A DNA stretch of 64,000 bases, taken from NCBI GenBank assembly GCA_022385805.1, contig MU277728.1:113798-177797 (forward strand), in the 5' to 3' direction. A program made the translations under genes and the position numbers. The DNA comes from Pilatotrama ljubarskyi. Taxonomy: Eukaryota > Basidiomycota > Agaricomycetes > Polyporales > Polyporaceae. Within the stretch, counting starts at the first letter, position 1; every line of letters begins with the position of its first letter. This document shows positions 1 to 16,124 of this stretch, one piece after another. The notes beneath the pieces were generated by a model. It was not told the DNA's origin. It did no database searches and saw only the letters and a program-made list of their open reading frames with translations.

Positions 1-368
1 CGCGCCTTTTGCTCATATCACCACAGATGCTTTCAGGCGGAGGTGTTCCAAACGCAAGAGATGGATAGAACGAATTCTGGACGGACACCGCGGGGTGGAT
101 GCTGGTGGATGATGGATGGACAGGACAGATAAGCGCCGGACGCGGATCGAGCCATGGGCCACGTGGTGGCTGTGCGCTGCGACCCAAGAAGCCCACGCCA
201 CCAATCAATTCGCGTGTGCCTTGTGATTTCCACCCCAACGCGTTGTGGCTGTCGGCGGTCGTCCACAGCCCACCTCCTTCTTTCGTCCGACCACCACCTC
301 CGTCTGCATACACAGCTGGAGCTATATCAACGCGAATAGTCTAACAAATTATACTGGATACCTAGTCT
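1..368. other. Left-edge stretch without a recognised gene
   Basis: I see no reading frame here with a recognisable domain. The short open frames overlap on both strands and look like chance. The last part probably holds the promoter and leader of the lipase gene that starts at 369; a weak TATA-like element (gctatatcaa) lies around 320-330. Confidence 0.5.
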
Positions 369-2917
369 ATGCTTTCTAACTGGGACAAATATGGCCGTCT
401 CAGTCTCGACATTGCCTCCACCGCGACCTCCGTAGGCTTCTCTGCTGCGAAGGCGTGCACGAAACTCGGCGTGCGTGTATCCTCTGTACAGCTTCGAACC
501 TGCAATACTGATGCATACGCTCGCAATTCAGTTCTCTGTGACGCGTGGCATAGCATCTACCGCGGCAGGTATTACCGGCTCCGTCATTGACCACACATTG
601 TTTCGAGGTAGCACCGGCGCAGGTGCCAAGCTCGGAAGCGCAGTCTCCACCGTCATCTCTGCAGTCGAGTTTGTGGCCCTCGCGCCCATTCTACTCGGAG
701 AAACCGTCACCTCTACCTCCCTCGTCGCAGCGCAGTCTTCCTTGTCCATGATTACCACCATCTTCCCCGGCAGCGACGAGGCTAGCTTCTCGCTTGCCAG
801 TTTCGTCGGCCTCGTCCGTCGCGAATGGAACGAGCCTGCCGCGAGCGAAGGCCTTCCGGAAGAACGCTATGGACTTGGTGAGGTGCTCAAGGCGTTGGCC
901 GGATTCGCGGCACTCCAGGGTGTTACCAGTGAATGGCAGGAAAAGCGCTGGTTCAAGCACATGAGAGAGGTTCCCGTCTACGACGAGTTCCAAGTCGCCC
1001 AGCCAAGGAAGCGCGTCGACTCTCGCGTTACGATCACTGGGGACACCCTCTACGCGAGCCATAGCGGACGCATCGTCACTGCCGACATCACCCAGGTTCC
1101 AGTACCAGGCTCGTGGCCTGCACGAGAAACGCCCTCCCATGCGAAGCGTCTATCGACGCCCAAGCGGCCCCCAGCTGCAGCTTCTGTAGATGAGCTCAAA
1201 CAAACATTTCGCCGACTGTCCAAACTGGTCCTCGCAGGTTATGGCGGAGCTAGTCTTCTCTTCTTTGGCGTCTCCCTCTCACCCTCGGAGAGAGAACAGC
1301 AAAGAGAAGAGATGAAGATCGCGGACGCTATAGATGCGTCAGAGAAGGAAGCTGCGGGACCTCAGGGCTCGGATTCGCCCTCGTCGAGTTCAAGCTCTGG
1401 CGCCAACATGCCAGGCGGGCCGTCCTACTCATGGTGGGATTTGTTGATGGGCAAGCATGATCATGACATTTTCCTCAATTGGGCGAAGGCGCACTCGTCG
1501 TCAGATCAGACCTCGGATGCGGCGACCGTGAGCACGCCCTAGGTTTACATGGCATCTCGACACTCATTCTCCTTGTACAGGTTGAGCCTCCTACGGCTCA
1601 CGTCGGCACGGAGAGCCATATGCCGCGCTTCTGGGTTCTGACTGATCATGTACGCCGGGAAGTAGTGCTAGTCATAAGAGGCACTATGAGTCTCAACGAG
1701 CTCGCTGTCGACCTCACGTGCGATCCGGCCCCCTTTGTCCTCCCTCCAGCTGGCAGCTCGGTCTCTAGGCCTCCTTCGCACTCCTCTCAAGTCCCGCCTA
1801 CCCCGACGGCCCCCCAGGAGTCGTACGACGAGCTTGACGAGGATATCGAAAATATTCCTGGATCGTTCCCCTTCCCGATGGACCTTTCCGTCCCGTTTCC
1901 GCGTTCACGCAAGGAGTCGGAGAAGTCCATGAAGCCGTTCCCGCGTGCGCGTATGCCGTCGGAGAGTGCTGATGATGCTGTGTACATCGTGCATGGCGGG
2001 ATGTTGAGGATGACGCGAGCAATGGGTGCGCCTGGGAAGCCAGTGCATGTTGCTGTTCGCGACGCTCTGCGGAAGAACAAAGGCTACTGTCAGTCTTGCC
2101 CATATCCTCGCGTTGAAGCACTCCTAGCTGAGCTTGCCCCGCAGCGCTTATTCTTTGCGGCCACAGCTTAGGTGCTGGTGTGGCAGGACTCCTGGCTCTT
2201 GTGAGTATATCTTGTGCGTTAGATCCGTGATCGCAACCCTGACTGCTATTATCTCAGATGTGGGCATCTCCCGAAACCCGCTTGACGCATCGCGCCTCCG
2301 GTCTTCCGATCAATCGGGAGGTTGCCGCGTACTGTTTTGCGCCTCCATGTTTGGTCTCCCCTCGCCTCAGTGCCAAGGCGGCTGCTTCGGGCCTCATCAC
2401 GTCGTTCGTGTACGGGCATGACATCGTCTCCCGCCTTTCGCTGGGGAGCGTACGCGACCTCACAAGAGCGGCTGTATGGCTGTGCGCGGCGGAGAACAGG
2501 GATGATGGCAGGGCCGACGGATACTCGAGCGTTACGAAGAAGGCCTTGAAGTGGAAGATGGGAAGAGGAGAAGATGGAGACGAAGAATGGGTGAGTGACG
2601 GAACATGTTCTGCACGTATCGGATCCCGACTCACACAGTGACAACAGTTCGTCGCCATGCGGAAGACGCTGGAGGCCAACATGCAGATGGCCGACCTCTT
2701 CCCTCCAGGGCGTGTGTTCTGGGCGCTGCGGGACGGCGACTTCCACCGATCGCATCGTCTTGGTGCTGCCTTGGGGAAGAGCTCCCCCAAAGAGAAGGTA
2801 CGGCTGTTTGAGGTCCTGGATGCGAAGCAGGTCTTCGGGCAGATCATCTTCGCGCGAGATATGTTGAGCTCGCATCTTCCGCATCAGTATGACAAGGTGT
2901 TGCATGAGCTACTCTGA
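369..2917 (+). CDS. Class-3 lipase (diacylglycerol lipase-like alpha/beta hydrolase)
   Basis: Predicted serine lipase that would cleave acylglycerols at a membrane. I read six exons: 369-470, 532-1527, 1581-2088, 2145-2200, 2258-2590 and 2648-2917, with canonical GT-AG introns of 51-61 nt and consistent phases, giving about 754 residues. The N-terminal half is hydrophobic and Ser/Ala/Gly-rich and could lie on or in a membrane. The catalytic half carries the nucleophile elbow CGHSLGAG (from about 2157), assembled across the intron that ends at 2144. The start of the lipase-3 domain (IRGTMSLNELAVDL, about 1676) and a C-terminal His in SSHLPHQYDK fit a Ser-Asp-His triad; the Asp is probably in YGHDIVSRL. 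The length and long N-terminal part resemble fungal and animal sn1-specific diacylglycerol lipases. The exact substrate is inferred. The first exon, 34 codons, is the least certain part. Confidence 0.8.
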
Positions 2918-3114
2918 TTTACCTAGCCGTCAAGCTTTCTGATGTTTTGTAGCATTATCTCGGTGTACGATATCTCCGCCCATCGCTGAGCCATGCCCCT
3001 AGATCCTTGTATACCGCGTAGATCTCTGCCACTGGATACTGTACACCATGCCTTTTGCTTCTGCTTCTGCTCTACCGTGACCTCTTCGTATCATATAATC
3101 TCCTTTAGACCTTC

Positions 3115-3714
3115 TCACTTATTCAGCGACTGCAAATACTCCTCCAGAACCTCGACGATGACTTCGTGATCCTCCTGCATCGTCAGCCCGCTCACCACGA
3201 TGACGCCCACCACTCCTTCTACGTCCTTGACGCGGACGGGGAAGCCGCCGCCGTGGATGGCGTACTCGCCGGCGCGGTCGCCCAGCATGAACTTCGCGCG
3301 GAACGCCTCTTCGTTCCCCGCGTACTTGTTGTGCAGGAACCAGGTGCTCTTGCCCCAGCGGAGGACCGCCGCGCGCTTGCGCGCGACCCAGGTGTCATTG
3401 TCGGCCTGCGTGCCGCGGCCGGTTGCGCAGTGGAAAAGGAGCTGCGCGCTGTTGGCGAGTGTGATGTTCACGACGGCGGGGTTGGGCGACGCGCGGCGGA
3501 GGCGGTCGCGCAGGCGCGTCCCGAGCTCCCAGGCGGTGTCCGCGGTGAAGTGCGGGAGGATGCAGCGTTCCTCTTCCGCTGCGATAGCGTCGAGCTGGAG
3601 ATTGCGTAGAACGAGTTTGGTAAGCGAGAGGCTGTGGAAAGAGCAGACAAGAGTTAGTTAGGGGCTTACATCTTTAGGCGGGCTGCGTATCTGCACAAAG
3701 CTCTGCTGGCTCAT
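3115..3714 (-). CDS. UPF0303 / heme-degrading-domain family protein (Ybr137w-like)
   Basis: Small protein of the GlcG/HbpS-like superfamily (old DUF336). I choose the ATG at 3714 (MSQQSFVQIR), followed by an in-frame 75-nt intron (3669-3595) with a GTAAGC donor, which gives about 174 residues, the usual length for this family. Family features are EEERCILPHFT followed by an AWELG-type helix, NITLANSAQLLFHC in the middle, WVARKRAAVLRWGKS, and the C-terminal block YAIHGGGFPVRV then SGLTMQEDHEVI. These match yeast Ybr137w along most of the length. Yeast Ybr137w has been linked to tail-anchored protein and GET-related complexes; whether that holds here is not shown by sequence. A nearer acceptor at 3632 would break the frame, so I preferred 3595. 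It lies in the same orientation downstream of RPC1. Confidence 0.75.
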
Positions 3715-4070
3715 GATGTTGGATGCAAATGCGCTCGCGAGTCGCGGAGTATCGTGAGCTCGACGACGGCCAATTTGTACGCTCGCTGGGCTGATCGATG
3801 CAGACTGATTATCGGCGCTGCTTTGTCAACACGTCCTCCTGAGGCCTGAGGGGCGGCAAGGTTTGGGAGGGGCTTGAAAGCAACCTCTGTTCTGAGAACT
3901 TCGGTACACATTTGGAAGGACTTCCGAGAAGCTCGGTCACAACCCTCACGAAACTGTCGGAGACGACCGCGAGGACAGGGTCTCATGCATAGTCGTACGC
4001 AAGCGAAATAGAAGATGCAGTAGTAATACAGAGGTGCTTGTAAGGTACAATACATGGTGTGGATACAACA
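3715..4070. other. Intergenic gap, probable promoter of the UPF0303 gene and RPC1 3' end
   Basis: This 356-bp gap separates the RPC1 stop codon from the start of the UPF0303 gene; both run leftward. It should hold the RPC1 polyadenylation region and the promoter of the small gene. I see no clear TATA box or further gene. Confidence 0.5.
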
Positions 4071-9236
<5,166 letters not shown>

Positions 9237-9613
9237 GGCGTTCCAGTCTTCAAGTTCCTGCGCACCTTATGCGCTCTCCTCCTACAAAAGGTCGCTAGCC
9301 CAGGACGCAGAGAGGCCACCAAGTCGTCAGGCGAGATTCGAGCGGTCGGAAACGCGTAGATGCACCACCCAGAGCAGAGCTTCAGCAGTAGTACTGTACT
9401 ACTAACCGAGAGCACAACTTCAAAGTGCGATCCTTTTCCCAAGCACGTGACAGGAGTCATACGGGCGCCTACGTGTGGGCGCTGGACCTAATAGTAACCC
9501 TAGACTCGTTTCTGTAACCCTAGCCGAGATCGAGATACGCGTGTCGCGTTGACTTGCGCGTCCCTCAGCCTGTCCAGTCCACCCGCGCACACCCATCCTC
9601 TCCTCCGCCCATC
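9237..9613. promoter_or_regulatory. Bidirectional promoter between RPC1 and the proteasome alpha subunit
   Basis: The start codons of RPC1 (leftward) and the proteasome gene (rightward) are 377 bp apart, so the promoters must share this gap. It contains a palindromic CACGTG E-box at 9444-9449 inside AAGCACGTGAC, a type of site bound by Cbf1-like bHLH factors in yeasts. It also contains two AACCCTA elements at 9496 and 9516, described separately. There is no obvious TATA box. The regulatory role is inferred from position and motif. Confidence 0.6.
9496..9522. promoter_or_regulatory. Pair of telobox-like AACCCTA elements
   Basis: GTAACCCTAG occurs twice; the AACCCTA cores start at 9496 and 9516, exactly 20 bp apart, so they face the same side of the helix after about two turns. 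Read on the minus strand each is CTAGGGTTAC, which contains the telomere-repeat core TAGGG. Telobox elements in promoters are known to recruit Tbf1/Teb1-type Myb factors in yeasts and plants. The pair lies about 90-120 bp upstream of the proteasome start codon and about 260-290 bp upstream of RPC1. Function is inferred. Confidence 0.5.
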
Positions 9614-10750
9614 ATGTCCCGCACCTCATATGACCGGTATGTCAGTGCTTTTGCTTGCGTTGAATATATGCTAATAGTGTCTGCTACAGTTTCCTCACCG
9701 TCTTCTCTCCGGAAGGTCGGTTGTACCAAGTAGGTCAGTACAAGGTGCAGTCTGCCTCCAGGATACCAGTCACGAATTGCCTTGCAGAATATGCCTTCAA
9801 AGCCATCTCGGGGTCCGGACATACAGCCATTGCCGTCAGAGGGAAGGATACCGCGGTCGTCATCACACAGAAGAAGGTCCCTGTAAGTCTCCTCGCGCCG
9901 TACGGTGTTCACCCTCAGCCGACCTTTTATTTGCCTCCAGGACAAGCTCCTCGATTCCGCCACCATTACCCATCTCTTTAGCATAACTCCTACCATCGGC
10001 TGCGTTATGACCGGCCTGATCGGTGCGTATGTGTGACTCTCACGCCCAATTCCTGAGGCTTACGGACGAACGCGCTTTAGCTGACGCGCGCGCACAAGTG
10101 ATGCGCGCACGCGCTGAGGCCGCTGAATTCCGCTACAAGTACGGCTACGAGATCACACCTGATGCCCTCGCACGGCGCATGGCAAACATCAATCAAGTAT
10201 ACACCCAGCGCGCAGGAATGCGACCGCTAGGTATCGGTGTGTAACGTCCTTCTCTGTCCATTGACGCCGCTCAAGTGGAAAAATGGCTCTGTCTTTCAGC
10301 TATGATACTGATTGGCATTGACCCCGAATTCGGACCGCAATGCTTCAAGCTTGACCCTGCCGGTTACTTCGTCGGCTACCATGCAACGGCGGCAGGTCAG
10401 AAACAGCAGGAGGCTATGAACAACCTGGAGAAGAAGTGGAAGAAGCTAGACTCGGGACGTGGTGCTGATGATGCTGTGAAGGCAGGCAAGACGCTCTCCC
10501 GTGCGGAAGTCATCGAGGTACGTTCGGTCTTTGTATGTCGGCATAGGCGACTATGACCGCTAACGCTGTGAATAAGATGGCGATTGAGTCCATCTCGACG
10601 GTGCACGCGACGGATTTTAAGCCGGACGAGGTCGAGATCGGCATCGTCTCCGATGGTGACGAGGAGGACCCGAAGACGCGCGGACAGTGGCGGGTCATGG
10701 ACACAGCGGAGATCGAGCGGCATCTCCTTGCGTACGCGGAGAAGGATTGA
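9614..10750 (+). CDS. SCL1: 20S proteasome subunit alpha1 (PSMA6/Scl1 type)
   Basis: Structural alpha subunit of the 20S proteasome core, the outer ring that gates substrate entry. The start [18 protein letters not shown] is the alpha-subunit N-terminal signature, and [16 protein letters not shown] is the PMSA6/Scl1 version of the conserved block. Exons join cleanly: 9614-9636, then 9690 onward, with further short introns in QVE (about 9739), after KKVP (about 9882), in GLIADAR (about 10020), in the GI-AMILIG junction and after EVIE. The rest shows [50 protein letters not shown] and the C-terminal block [17 protein letters not shown], ending in LLAYAEKD. All expected family blocks are present and in order. 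Its head-to-head partner is RPC1. Confidence 0.93.
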
Positions 10751-11206
10751 TTTGCTTTTGTACTGCTATGGACTCGGTCATGATCGTCACGCTATTTCCA
10801 TCCGTTCTCGTGCCTCGCTTCGCCTCTAGCTTTGCAGAGTTCACGAAGTATGGGCGCTGGATGACATCAGTTGAGTGCTTGATTGGAGGGACCCTACAGT
10901 TCTTGGGTATGCATGATGCTTCAGAAGCACGCGATTGGTGGTCACTAATCGTATACGCGTACACTATGCGGTGCTCAACCGTGTACTTCAAGATATACAC
11001 AATTATATGGAGGAGAGATAATGCAAAGAATTCACAAGCCGTACTTCAGGCGGGCATAGCGATGAAATAATCAGCCATGGGCGACGCTCATGCATCCATA
11101 GATGATCGGGAAGAGGCGAGAGCGGAATGACCCTAACTACATCGAGAGAACATGGGATGAGAGCATACACAAGACCAGCAAAGGCTAAGGCGACCGTCGA
11201 GCAAGA
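10751..11206. other. Convergent 3' gap between proteasome and NSR1-like genes
   Basis: These 456 bp lie between the stop codons of two convergent genes. The sequence is more AT-rich than its neighbours and should hold both polyadenylation regions. The open frames seen here (for example one reading through from about 10700) have no recognisable motif. I see no RNA gene. Confidence 0.5.
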
Positions 11207-13259
11207 TCAGAAAGTCGTCTTCTTGCCCTCAGGAGCGACGATGGCACCGCTGCGAGGGGCGCCGCGGCCACCACGGCCGCCACCCCTCTGACCACCGCGA
11301 CCGCCACGTCCACGGTCGAACCCGCCACGTCCACGGTCGAAACCACCACGGCCGCGACCACCGCCACGACCACCGCGGTCACCGAAGCCCTGCACGAACA
11401 CTCAGCTACAGCTCAACACGAAACACCAAGTTGACTACTCACACGTCCACCACCACGGCCACCGCCGCGGCCGCCACCGTTGTTGTCCCGGGGCTGGGAG
11501 TAGTCCAGACGGATGGGACGGCCACCGATCTCGGTACCAGAAAGGCCCTCGAACGCCTTCTTCGCAGCCTCGATATCGGTGAATTCGACGTAGCCGAAGC
11601 CCTTCGGCCGGCCAGACTCGCGGTCGGTCGGGAGACGGACGCTCTTGACATCGCCGTACTCGCCGAAGACCTCCCAGACCTGGTCCTCAGTGGTGTCCCA
11701 GCTGAGATTGCCGACGAAGAGAACAGCGGAGGCCTCGCTCGGCGTGTCGCCGAACTTCTCTGCGCGCTTCTCACGCACGGCGCCCGGCTCCTTTTGCTCG
11801 CTCTTGTCGATGTTGACCGGGCGACCGTCGATCTCCTTGCCGTTGAGCTTCAGCGCCGCCTCAACGGCCTCGGTCGTCGCGAAGGTCACGTAGCCGAAGC
11901 CACGGGACTTGCCCGTGTTGCGGTCCATCTGGACGCGCGCAGAGACAACCTCGCCGCACTCAGCGAACTCCTGAGCGAGCCAGTCGTTGTCGACGTTCCA
12001 CGAGAGGCGGCCGACGAAGATGGTCTTCGTGCCCTCGGAATTGTCTGCAGGGGCAGCATCACCATTCGCGGTCTTGACCTTTTTAGCGGGGGCAGCCGAG
12101 TCGTCCTCAGCTTTCCGCTTGCCTAGATGACGGTGAGCAACAAGCATTGATCTCATGACGATTGGCACATACCCTTAGCAGGTGCGGCCGAAGCATCAGC
12201 CATCTCCACGTCCTCGTCTTCATCCGAGGACTCAGAGCTCGATTCCTCGTCAGAATCAGATTCTGAAGAGGAGGACGACTCCTTGGCACCAGCCTTCTTG
12301 GCCGCCGGTGCCTCCTCAGAAGAAGAAGACTCGGACTCATCCTCGGAGCTGCTGCTGCTAGACTTCGCCTTTTGGGCGGGTGTAGCCTTGGCCGCCGGCT
12401 TGGCGGGCGTGGCCTTTTTCGCGGAAGCGGGGGCAGCCTTCGCAGGTGCCTCGTCCTCCGACGAGCTCTCCGACGACTCCTCTGATGAAGACGACGAGGA
12501 CGCCTTCTTGGCAGCAGCCTTCACCTGAGCAGCCTTCGGCTTCTCATCCTCAGACTCCGACTCGCTGCTCTCCTCGGAGGAGCTCGAAGACGCGGCCTTC
12601 TACCAAAATAGTGTCAGGACGAGTGATATATAGACGACTAGCGTGAACATACCTTGCCGTTGGCCTTAGGGGTAGCGGCAGGCTTCTTGTCCGACTCGGA
12701 CTCGGACTCCTCGCTAGAACTTGAAGACTCCTTCTTGGCGCCCTTTTTGGGTGTCGCCTTGGCCGGAGTCTGCAACGAACTGAATAAGCTGGCAAGCAAA
12801 AAGAGGTAGCAATGCACATACCTTCTTGTTGGTGGCGGGAGCCTCGCTCTCGGAGTCGGACGACTCAGACTCGGAGCTCTCGGCCTTAGCAGCAGCCTGT
12901 GAGGAGAAAATCAGTCGACCTTCCTACCATGGAAGGAGTGGTGAGCGTACCTTGCCGTTTGCCTTCGCCTTCGGCGCGGGCTTTTCCTCCTCAGACTCGG
13001 ACTCTGACGACTCCTCGCTGCTGCTCTCCGCCTTCTTGCCCTTGGACTTGGACTGAAGGGAAGCTCTATGAGCCTACAACGCGTGCTGGAGCGTGAAGGA
13101 CAGACGAACCTGCTGCTTGGCCTTCTTGATGATCTCCGCAGAGGAGATTGGCTTGGGCGCCGCCGTCTTTGCGGGGGCGGGCGCGGCGGCCTTCTTTGCG
13201 GGCGTGGACTTGTCCTTGGAGGACTTTTTGTCAGCCTTCTTCTCAGCAGCTTTGGCCAT
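11207..13259 (-). CDS. NSR1: Nucleolin/Nsr1/Gar2-like nucleolar RNA-binding protein
   Basis: Nucleolar protein of the Nsr1/Gar2/nucleolin type, which binds pre-rRNA and snoRNPs and supports 18S rRNA maturation. From the ATG at 13259 the chain begins Lys/Ala-rich (MAKAAEKKADKKSSKDK), then has a long acidic-serine region made of Ser/Glu/Asp blocks alternating with Lys/Ala/Pro linkers, as in H1-like nucleolin tails. Two RRM domains follow: RRM1 with KTIFVGRLSWNVD and SRGFGYVTF (about 12020-11790), RRM2 with VLFVGNLSWDTT and KGFGYVEF (about 11725-11500). The C-terminus is an RGG box split by an intron at about 11400-11450, ending in APEGKKTTF. This order, acid region, two RRMs, RGG, is diagnostic of Gar2/Nsr1. 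The acidic part is spread over several small exons, all joined in phase 0. Confidence 0.92.
11301..11342 (-). repeat. 21-bp tandem repeat in the RGG box
   Basis: Two near-perfect 21-bp units (11301-11321 and 11322-11342), differing at about one base, encode two copies of FDRGRGG in the C-terminal RGG region of the NSR1-like protein. The repeat length is a multiple of three, so unit number could change without a frameshift. Confidence 0.8.
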
Positions 13260-13529
13260 GGCGGGAATAGAAGGGGATGAGGCTGGAGGGAGGAGGGGTG
13301 AGAGTGAGCAGATGAGAGGAAGCGCAGAGGAGCCTAGCAAAAATAGGCGCCACAAATTTTTGCAAACAGGGAAACCGGTCACGGCGCTCGGCTTCCTCCG
13401 AGGGGTCGTGATCTGCCTCGGAGGACCGCGCCGGAGACGCCGATCGCCCGCCCCAGAACGCGCTCCTCGGGCAAGCTTGCTCTCGCGACCATCTTGCGCT
13501 CGTTCAGGACCGCAGGGAACAGCGGCAAC
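13260..13529. promoter_or_regulatory. Bidirectional promoter between NSR1-like gene and MRS6
   Basis: The two start codons are 270 bp apart and point away from each other. The gap has an A/T-rich core with AAAAATAGG and CAAATTTTTGCAAA (about 13338-13365). The shared-promoter role is inferred from geometry. Confidence 0.5.
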
Positions 13530-15439
13530 ATGGACTTTGACGTCGTCGTCCTCGGCACTGGGCTGTCCGAGTCCATCGCAGCCGCGTGAGCATCGTGTGT
13601 CTTCTCTTCTGCTCGCTCGGTCTGAAGGCGCTGCTGCAGCGCGCTATCCAAGGCAGGCTTCAAGGTCGCGCACGTCGACAACAACCCGTACTATGGCGGC
13701 GACGAGGCATCACTGACGCTGGACGAGCTGGCGGAATGGGCGGATACTCGCTCAGCGGACGCAACCGACCAAATGCCATCTAACTATCTCGCGAACCAGA
13801 GGATACGATATACCTCCATATCTCGTTCGTCCACTATCCCCCCTCAGTCAAGGCAGTACTCCGTATCCCTCGCTCCATCGATCGTGCCCTCTCTTGGACC
13901 CCATATAGACTCCCTCATTGCGTCCGGCGTCTCTCGATACGGGTCCTTCAAGCTGCTAGAGAAGGTCGCGGTCTATGATCGACCCGGATACGTGCAGAGC
14001 GTACCCGGCAGTAAGGAGGATGTATTCAAGAGCAAAGCCTTGTCTCTTGTTGAAAAGCGCCGCTTGATGCGCTTCCTCCTCTTTGCCGCGGGCGAGTTCG
14101 AGGGCAAGAAGGAACTGGAAGGGAAAGAGCAGATGTCTTTCCTGCAGTTCCTTAGAGAGGCGTTCACCCTCGCCGACAAGCCAGCTAATGCCATTGCGTA
14201 CGCTCTGGCCTTCGTCACGTCTCCAGATGGTATGTATCATAGTGTAAAGCTGAGGGTTTTGTTTACGCCTATTCATGCGTTTGCAGATGCTACTCTGCCT
14301 GCATTGCAGCGGATTCGTCAGTATCTCAGGTCAGCCGGACGCTATGGCGCCTCGCCCTTCCTGGTGGGACATTACGGTGGCTTGGGCGAGACCGCTCAGG
14401 GTTTCTGTCGCACGGCAGCGGTCAAGGGTGGTACCTACATCCTTGGTCGCCGTGTACTAGCGGTTAGGGCTCCCCCTCCGAGAGAGGACGGTGCAACACA
14501 AGATGAGAAGGCGGCTGCTTCCTCAAGTCCAGAGCCACAATACGCCGTGGAACTAGAGGAATTTGACGAACCACTCACCGCGAAGGCCGTCCTGTCATCC
14601 CCTGACTATGTCCGTCCGGCGTCTTCCCGCGACGCACCTCCGGAACCTGGCTCTTCTAGTGCTTCTTCTCTTGCCCGGGTTGCCAGGTGCATTGCGGTGA
14701 TTGATAGACCGCTTGTTTTCACGCCGTCGGAGGCACCAGAGGAGACCCCAGCAGATCTTGAAGACTCGCCAGAAGCCGCTGAGGAAGACTCTTCTGCGAG
14801 ACCGGCCGCATCCAACAATGAAGTTGACACTGCAGTGCTTGTCTTTACGCCTGGGAGCTTGGAGAACGGCTCATCAACAGCAGCGGCGCATGTGCTTGTC
14901 ACTGGTGAAGGCAGCATGTCTGCGCCCCGAGGAAAATGTGGGTCAACTCGCTTCACTGCTTAGGTTGTACATCTTCTCATTCGTGACTAGGGGTACTCAG
15001 CATCTCGTTGCCGCTTCCGGAGGCCAGCAGTTCTCGCTCCGCAGAAGAGCTTCTACGACCATACCTCGATGCTACGCTCACGCTTACGGCTCCTCCTTCT
15101 GCATCACCGGTGATGCAACCGGTGACTCCGCTGTTCTCAGTGTTCTACGCCCACTGCCCTACTCCGCGGCCGTTCGGCTTGGACATTATCGTCACCCCTC
15201 CGCACACGCTTCTACTCCCCACCATCGCAGATGTAGCTACTGAGCAGGCCGAGTCCATGTTCTGGAAGGCAGTCCAGAAGCTGGGACGCAAGCGGCCTAC
15301 GGAAGAGAGTACAGGCAAGAAGGAGGCGGAGGACGAGGGCCCGGAGTCGAGTGAGAAGGATATAGAGGAGTCGGGCCTGATTGACTCGTTCTGGCCACCA
15401 TTGGACGCTGCGGAGGTTGAGAGTTCGGAGGACTGGTGA
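13530..15439 (+). CDS. MRS6: Rab escort protein (component A of Rab geranylgeranyltransferase, Mrs6/REP)
   Basis: Member of the GDI/REP flavoprotein-like family. It presents newly made Rab GTPases to geranylgeranyltransferase II for prenylation. The start MDFDVVVLGTGLSESI is the family's N-terminal Rossmann motif; an intron then leads into LSKAGFKVAHVDNNPYYGG (about 13650-13700), the conserved dinucleotide-fold segment. Downstream are MRFLLFAAGEFEG, the helix MSFLQFLREAFTL, and FLVGHYGGLGETAQGFCR (about 14360-14410) followed by VKGGTYILGR. GDIs are about 450 residues. This chain is longer, with acidic Ser/Glu/Pro insertions around 14500-14830 and 15270-15430, which is typical of REP rather than GDI. 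I join the part near 14940 to 15000 by a GTGGGT...ACTAG intron. The protein ends ESSEDW. Confidence 0.88.
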
Positions 15440-15640
15440 AGCTGCGCTAGTATTGAGTGACCGTGTTGTACCAATATTGGGTTTCAGGGGGACACTCGAC
15501 GTTCACGTGGCGCCTACGCGGAGGCGCGCGTGCGGGGAGGAGGCGCTCGATCGCCCCGGAGTCGGCCGAAAGCCCGAGCTGAGCATCCTCGAGCTCTCGC
15601 TCACTCATCCTCGACGACCACAACGTCCCACAGACCAGCC

Positions 15641-16124
15641 ATGCTACCCTCACTACGTCTCGCGAACGCACACAAACCGCTCATTCGCTTTATCGGCAGG
15701 CGGCAATGGCCCTCAAGTACGCACACCTCTGCTACGTCCGACGCTCGGCGCTAACCGATGACGCTCACCCCCCGGACCTACACTCGCCATGTTGTAGAAC
15801 CCGAGGAGCAGCACCCGCATCCATTCGCGCCCCCAGAGCTCAAGCAGCATTTCTCTGACTTCTTGAAGAAGTTTGAGAGTTCCTCGTCCGCGCCGTCGGG
15901 TGGTCCCTCGTCAGCGACGGCGTCGTCATCAGCATCGAAGAGCGGCGCGAAGGGCCCGGTGTACCAGGAGTTCTGGCAGGCACCGGCGCGGCTCTGGAAA
16001 CGCGAGTTGAAGGACTGGGAGATTGAGCTTGTACAGGTGAGTTTGCTGCTGGCCGAGATGATCATCGCATGTACTGACCCGGTCATGCGTGCGGCTGCAG
16101 AGCGGAGGAGCTTCGCTGCACTAA
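15641..16124 (+). CDS. KGD4: Alpha-ketoglutarate dehydrogenase subunit 4 (Kgd4/Ymr31 family)
   Basis: Small mitochondrial protein, first called ribosomal protein Ymr31/mS47-like and later shown to tether E3 to the 2-oxoglutarate dehydrogenase complex. Three exons (15641-15716, 15798-16036, 16101-16124) give about 112 residues. Diagnostic parts are the N-terminal LIRFIGRRQWPSKPEEQHPH (positions join across intron 1), the Pro/His run PHPFAPPEL, a Ser-rich linker, a C-terminal block RLWKRELKDWEIELVQ, and the conserved terminus SGGASLH encoded by a tiny last exon. The N-terminus is basic and suits mitochondrial import. The small last exon and long-ish first intron make it easy to miss in automatic annotation. 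Confidence 0.8.
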
